From assembly GCA_963921825.1 (NCBI GenBank), contig OY997592.1, positions 60,966,336 through 61,030,335 of the forward strand: 64,000 bases of DNA. The letters are read 5' to 3'. This DNA is from Erodium maritimum (Eukaryota > Streptophyta > Magnoliopsida > Geraniales > Geraniaceae). This document shows positions 59,455-64,000 of this stretch, piece by piece (position 1 is the stretch's first letter; each line of letters starts with the position of its first letter). The notes under the pieces were generated by a model. That model searched no databases. It had not been told where the DNA came from and saw only the letters and a program-made list of their open reading frames with translations. A program made the translations under genes and the position numbers.

Positions 59455-60410
59455 TATAGAACACGACAGTAGTAGCGTGGTTGGACCTATGGGATGTTCC
59501 AATACCACCACGTCTTCGGGTCTTCTTATGGAGATGTCGACCACTTGTGCCATCCGTGGACGAGATGCTGAATCTGTAACTCACCCCTTCATCCATTACG
59601 TGTTTGCGAAAGTATGTTGGGCACAACTAGGAGGACTCTCACCGCTTGAAGTTGACGTGAAGTTTGAAACGTGGTGGGAATCTATGATGTCAGATCCTCT
59701 AAAAGGGCAGGAGGCGGAGATCCTCAATGTCCTCTAGGAGATTTGGAAAACTAGGAATGCATTACTCTGGAATGGTACCACCCCAGTTGCCTTACATGTC
59801 ATTTCAGAGGACCGTGCTCATTTAATAGTCTGGAGGGAAGCAAATGCGACGGTAGGGTCCCAGACCTAGAGCCGGCCTCGTTAGTAGTCTTGTTTCATCT
59901 CACCACCGGTAGGAACTTGGGTCATAAATGTGGATGGAGCTACATTTCAGGATTCATGGCTATCAACTTGGGGGATGATTACCCGTTCGAGAAATGGAAG
60001 GGTGGGACTAACGGCCAACGGGGTCCTCCTAGGGTGTTGGTCGCCAATCTTGATTGAAGCCTATGTCATTGCCACAAATCTCTGTAACTCAACCTATCGG
60101 GACTTAAATTCCCCGAACCATATTACTATTCGGTCTGATGCTCAGGTCTTGCTTAATATGATCATGATAGACGATCCCCCACCATCCCTGGTAGGTACCA
60201 TTATTAGGGATACCAGGTTTAGTTAGCTCAAAACGAGAGAATCTATCTCTAATTTGTACAAAGGACTACGAACAAAGCAACTCACTAGCTATCTAGGGAG
60301 GCGCGTTCTGTGTCAGTTCTTTAGTGGTCAGAAACTCTCCCTGATGCACTACAATGTATTCTTATTGCTGAAGCTTAATAAAATTTCTGCACCTTTTCGT
60401 CAAAAAAACC

Positions 60411-61007
60411 TTTGACTATACTAACTTATACATCAATTTAGATTCATTATTTATACTTTTAAGTATTAAAAAAATAAATGTATAGCCCACAAAATTTAAG
60501 GGTGGGATATTGATTATAAAAATACGTATTAATAATGTTATTATTAATGAATTTTGTTTAAGTTTGAGCCTTCTATTTCCATATATCAAGAGTATAAATT
60601 AGTTTGAAGTTTGTACCAAAGATGATGATTTGTACCTAAAAGTTATCTTATATATATATAATATTTATTTTTATTAAAATTTTAGATTTATGTATATTAA
60701 TTTGTAATTATAAATACATTAATTTTAGAATTAATATTTTTATGATTTATTTATTAATGGTTAGAAGATTAAGGTTAGGGTTATGATAAGAGGGTTTGGG
60801 ATGAGTAGGGTTTAGGTTTAGGGTTAAAGTTGTATAAATTTAAAAAATATTTTATAGTATTTTGTCATTCTATTGGAAAAATAATTTATTTGGATTGAAA
60901 ACCTAATTGTGGTAATTGTGGTATAAGTTAGAGTAGTCACGTGTTAATTTTAAATTTTGTGAAATTGTGTGTAAAACATATATAGAATATAATGCATTTT
61001 TTTTTGA
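60411..61007. other. AT-rich spacer between LINE copies
   Basis: Very AT-rich, no reading frame. A short telomere-like patch (TAGGGTTTAGGTTTAGGGTT near 60808) is only two to three units long. No element ends were identified. Confidence 0.4.
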
Positions 61008-63180
61008 GGTAGTCGATGAGAGATTTCTATTAATTTTGTTAATCAAAAGTCATAACATGGGCCAATGACCCTGGGTTCTAGAATGGGGACCTTCGTAGGT
61101 TTTTCGGTGCTCTTAGACCCATAGAAAACGTCTTATTTGCATATTAGACAACAAACAACAATTCCAACAGCATAACAATAATGTAAAAAAAAATCAAAAT
61201 AGATATAAAAAATAGAAATTCAAAGACCAACTACACCAAAAATAACACAAGGGTGCTCCCTCTCTCCTCTAGGAGAGGCTAGTGGGGCCCAGTCCTGGGT
61301 CATGGGTCGTAGGCCGCCAAACACCTACCACCCCATCCCGGGTACAACTCATGACTCTTGGAAAGACTGTTTGGCAGCCCTCACCTATTGAAAGTCGTCC
61401 TCTCCTTTATCTAGTAGTTGGCAGGGTCAAGCCCGTTTCAGCTTGTTTGTTCAGGTGTAAATTTGTTTTTTCTTGCACCGCCGCTTCAGCTTCTATCCCT
61501 TGGGCTTCTTGGGGCCTAAGCCGCTTGGATGCTATCAAGGTTCTTTCTACTTGCCCACCCGGTTAGAGGTCTTAGTGCGCACCATTAGACGTTCTGTAGA
61601 AGATGATAGTGATTATGTAGGGCTCTTCACAATGTAGAGATGATGTCACCCCCCGCATGGTCGTGCCTACTTCTTGGGCCTCGTTAGCCAGATCACAGGT
61701 CTTTACGATCTCGCTCGATCCATCTTCTGATCCATAATGCGGCCACTAAATCCTAGAGCCTAAACCAAAAATCTTTGAGAAAGGTTCCCCAACCTCTTGG
61801 ATCCGTGCGGCTCGCCTCCTTACACAAGTCTTTCCCTAGACTTTGTAAGCCAAAGCGATCAGCCTTCAACGTTGCGGAAGCGTCTTAGGGAATGAGCCAC
61901 GAACAAGCAACAATAGAAAGGTAGAAGAAGAGAGTTGGTGCTCAAGAGGGAGCGTTTCATCGATAATCCCGGGGGAGGAGCATGATTTCTTTGTCTCCTC
62001 TTGATGCCTTGCTGTTCACGTGGTCCCCCTAGACCGCTCGGAGGAGTTGCTCCGTATCCTTTCCCATTGGGACCTAGAGGGATTCATCGAACCAAACCTC
62101 CTCCTGGAAGACGAGCTTAGAATGTCCTGACTCGGTTGTTGAACCTCTCACATCGGACGTAGAACTCATGTAATCACTCCTAGAGGCCAATAGTTGTGGG
62201 CTTTAAATGATCGGGGAGACGAAGGCGGATCCTTCGCCGTAGAGCTAGAGATAGTCATCCCACCATCGACAAGGTGGGAGTGGCACCGAGAGCACCTCGG
62301 TGCCAGGGTGTTGGCTAGGAGGGATCAGATAGGGGCCGTACGAGCATCTGCCAGGACGTTGTACGCTAGAACCCCAATCTCCATGAACTAAAAAGGGGTG
62401 ACACTAGGTTGTATGCAAAGGATGAGGGGTACCATAATCAATGGGTAGCTACTAAATCCCCACGCCCCCGATGGAGGATGCTCTTCATGCCCACGTTGGT
62501 CGGGAAATAGAAAGCCATGATCTATTTGGAGAGGCACTCAATCTCCAAACCCGAATCTTCCAATACTTTATCATGACCCCATAATGGGTCTGCGGGTTTC
62601 ATGCAATATCGACCATAATCCTCCATCCATTGCATGGCGATAGTGCATGTTTGATACTGCCGGGACAAGCATCACCGCGTCCTCGTCGTTTTGATCGTCC
62701 TCCAGTGAGAACGCCCCGAAAGGACCCTGAATACCTACACGATACGTGAGTATTAGGGAGCGGCCGGGATCGATGGTCCCGACCTTGTGGTGCCCCGCGG
62801 TCGGAATGAAGAGCACCGGGGTACTGAGTGTCTACTAGAGTAGTTGCATGAGGCACTCAGAACGGGGGCCATGCTACCTATTTCCCGTGAAATGGAAGTT
62901 GTCTATGGGTGGCCGTGGGAGGAGCCAACGACAAGGACCCAGTCAACAACTTAGCCATTAGTGGTCCTCGAGAAGGATTGAGGTTGCCCCGTCGCATCGA
63001 GGAGATGGCTGTAAGGACGGGAGGTGGCCGGAAGGTGTCAAGAGGCTCCTATGTTAGGATGGAAGGGTGTCGGAGGCTCCTCTATTGGGATGGAGGGGTG
63101 TCGGAAGCTGAGGGATTAGGCGAGATGGTGGTGACATTATGGGAGGAGGAGGATGAACCCTGAAATGCTAGTCTATGAGA
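61008..63180 (-). mobile_element. LINE-derived copy, minus strand, no RT seen
   Basis: Plus-strand TTTTTTTTTTGAGGTAGTCGA at the left is the poly-A tail of a minus-strand element. Its 3' part shares layout with the element at 16862-18955 (poly-T, ATGGGCCAATGACCCTGGG against ATGGGCCAAAGTCCTT, then GGGGCCTAAGCCGCTTGG against TGAGGCCTAACCCCGCG). On the minus strand HAMDGGLWSILHE-like residues near 62600 resemble the DUF4283 region of LINE ORF1, but weakly. A Gly-rich repeat (GGGTGTCGGAGGCTCCTCTA and variants) lies at 63040-63110. The 5' end is approximate. Confidence 0.45.
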
Positions 63181-63728
63181 CTCTTTCTTTTATTAAAATT
63201 TTTCTATTTTTTTTAAAGGAAGTGTGGTTAAAGTTTAAAATTATACTAGAAAATGCATGTATTATAATTATCCTTAAATTAATGATCGATCATTTTTTAT
63301 ATTACAAAATTATTAGTCGTTAATCGATCCGCCCTAACACACATCCTTAAAACATGGAGAAAGATATTACAAGGATGAAGAACATATGTGGACAACAAGT
63401 TAACGAGTCTAAGAGACTATGAATAGGGTTTACTTCCTCTTCTTCTCCTCTCTATCAAGCAGTCTTCGTCGCCACCACCACCACCATGACCGATATGCCG
63501 GTTTCCTCTGCTCCTCTCACGCCAAGCACACATGCCTCCGCTGTCGTGGTCTCCTCCGATTTGTCCAATGTGGGGATCTAGTCCAACCCGTTTGCAGCAC
63601 GGTTGGGAGCCCAAATCGAGGGAACCCCAACCCTTTTTAACCGATGCATGTGCCGCCAGGGATCATCCCATCTGCCCCTCTGGTCTAGGAACCCCCTAGT
63701 GAGTGAAGTCCTGCCTAGCCCCGACAAC
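63181..63728. other. Unclassified intergenic sequence
   Basis: AT-rich at first, then a GC-richer part with one 73-codon plus-strand frame (63419-63640) that I do not recognise. It resembles the leaders of the LINEs in this window more than a host gene. Confidence 0.3.
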
Positions 63729-64000
63729 TGTCACGCCCCAAATCTGGTGTTGACCGGACTCGAGACGTGAACTAAAACAATAATAATTTCAACGAAAATA
63801 AAGCCAACAGTCTCAATTCATCCTTTTAAAACTTTAAACAACCTCGCGAGTCGCAGCTCGATAAAACAACGGTAAAAAAATACTTAAACAAATAATGGTA
63901 CGTCGCTAGACACTAGTTAAACCCTCGCTAGCTCCCAAGCTCCGAGAATATTGCTAGTTCATATCCCATTCAACACCTGAAACACAACAAGTAAGGGGAT
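63729..64000. mobile_element. Possible LTR start, truncated by the window edge
   Basis: TGTCACGCCCCAAATCTGGT is a common opening of plant gypsy-type LTRs (TGTCACGCCCC...). The sequence that follows is non-coding (AACAATAATAATTTCAACG). The other LTR, primer site and coding region, if present, lie beyond the right edge, so orientation and class are unproven. Confidence 0.35.

Larger units (their letters stand above)
52560..60410 (+). mobile_element. Near full-length but inactive L1-like LINE, split by an LTR element
   Basis: Plus-strand order: leader; ORF1 53024-53830 (FVLADRLLTEKRVRPRFLC, then a DUF4283-like region and LEYEKLLEFCYRCD, a zinc knuckle that decays after it); endonuclease about 55400-55990 (RPHVLFISET, IIIGDFNMIL); reverse transcriptase about 56700-57500 (LDKSPGPDGL, KTSIVLIPKKPDPDVVTDLRP, GAFITGRCI, a FADD-type box with a frameshift near 57450); zf-RVT around 58400-59650, broken by the insertion at 58494-59454; RNase H 59920-60226 (VINVDGATFQDSW, ITIRSDAQVLLNM). 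The 3' end is TTAATAAAATTTCTGCACCT plus an A tract. Stops and frameshifts throughout. The 5' edge is approximate. Confidence 0.85.

Noticed and set aside
60781-60830. Interstitial telomere repeat (TTTAGGG)n
   Set aside because: Only two or three imperfect units are present in an AT-rich stretch, which is common by chance.

Overview
The window is nuclear DNA from a flowering plant, most likely a eudicot. Coding exons are split by short AT-rich GT-AG introns, the protein families are plant-specific, and the spaces between genes are filled with degenerate LINEs, copia fragments and MITEs. Seven real protein-coding genes can be assembled; six are complete and one runs off the left edge. I rebuilt exon boundaries by eye from splice consensus, reading-frame continuity and remembered family sequences. 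Every assembled reading frame closes in phase.

Layout: (1) 309-1878 (+), 3' half of the peroxisomal processing protease DEG15, ending in a PTS1 signal. (2) 1879-7304, a repeat-rich gap with a 0.9 kb foldback element and a copia RNase H remnant. (3) 7305-9674 (-), a Raf-like group C protein kinase. (4) 11114-14569 (-), the mitochondrial basic amino acid carrier BAC1 with eight exons, one GC-AG intron, and a tandem repeat of its own last coding bases just past the stop. (5) 14713-20132, nested LINE and MITE insertions, one LINE copy having a perfect 16 bp target-site duplication. (6) 20719-25260 (+), a MUCI70-like DUF616 glycosyltransferase with nine exons. (7) 25679-26476 (-), a His/Pro-rich AGP31-like cell-wall protein. 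(8) 28534-38080 (+), the homeobox-DDT chromatin protein RLT with 18 exons. (9) 38680-42900, LINE remnants. (10) 43596-52218 (+), a 22-exon alpha-glucan phosphorylase with an N-terminal ACT-like domain. (11) 52560-63180, a near full-length but dead LINE split by a small LTR element carrying a minisatellite, then another LINE-derived copy. (12) From 63729, a possible LTR start running off the window.

The genes do not form a pathway. Their order is informative, however. DEG15, AGP31, MUCI70 and RLT1 lie close together on Arabidopsis chromosome 1 (At1g28240-At1g28420), and BAC1 lies beside AGP30 on chromosome 2 (At2g33790-At2g33820). The window therefore looks like an unfractionated version of an ancestral block. 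The most unusual gene is the ACT-phosphorylase: it differs from the two classical plant phosphorylases in its N-terminal domain, in lacking the long plastidial insertion, and in several residues that are normally invariant.
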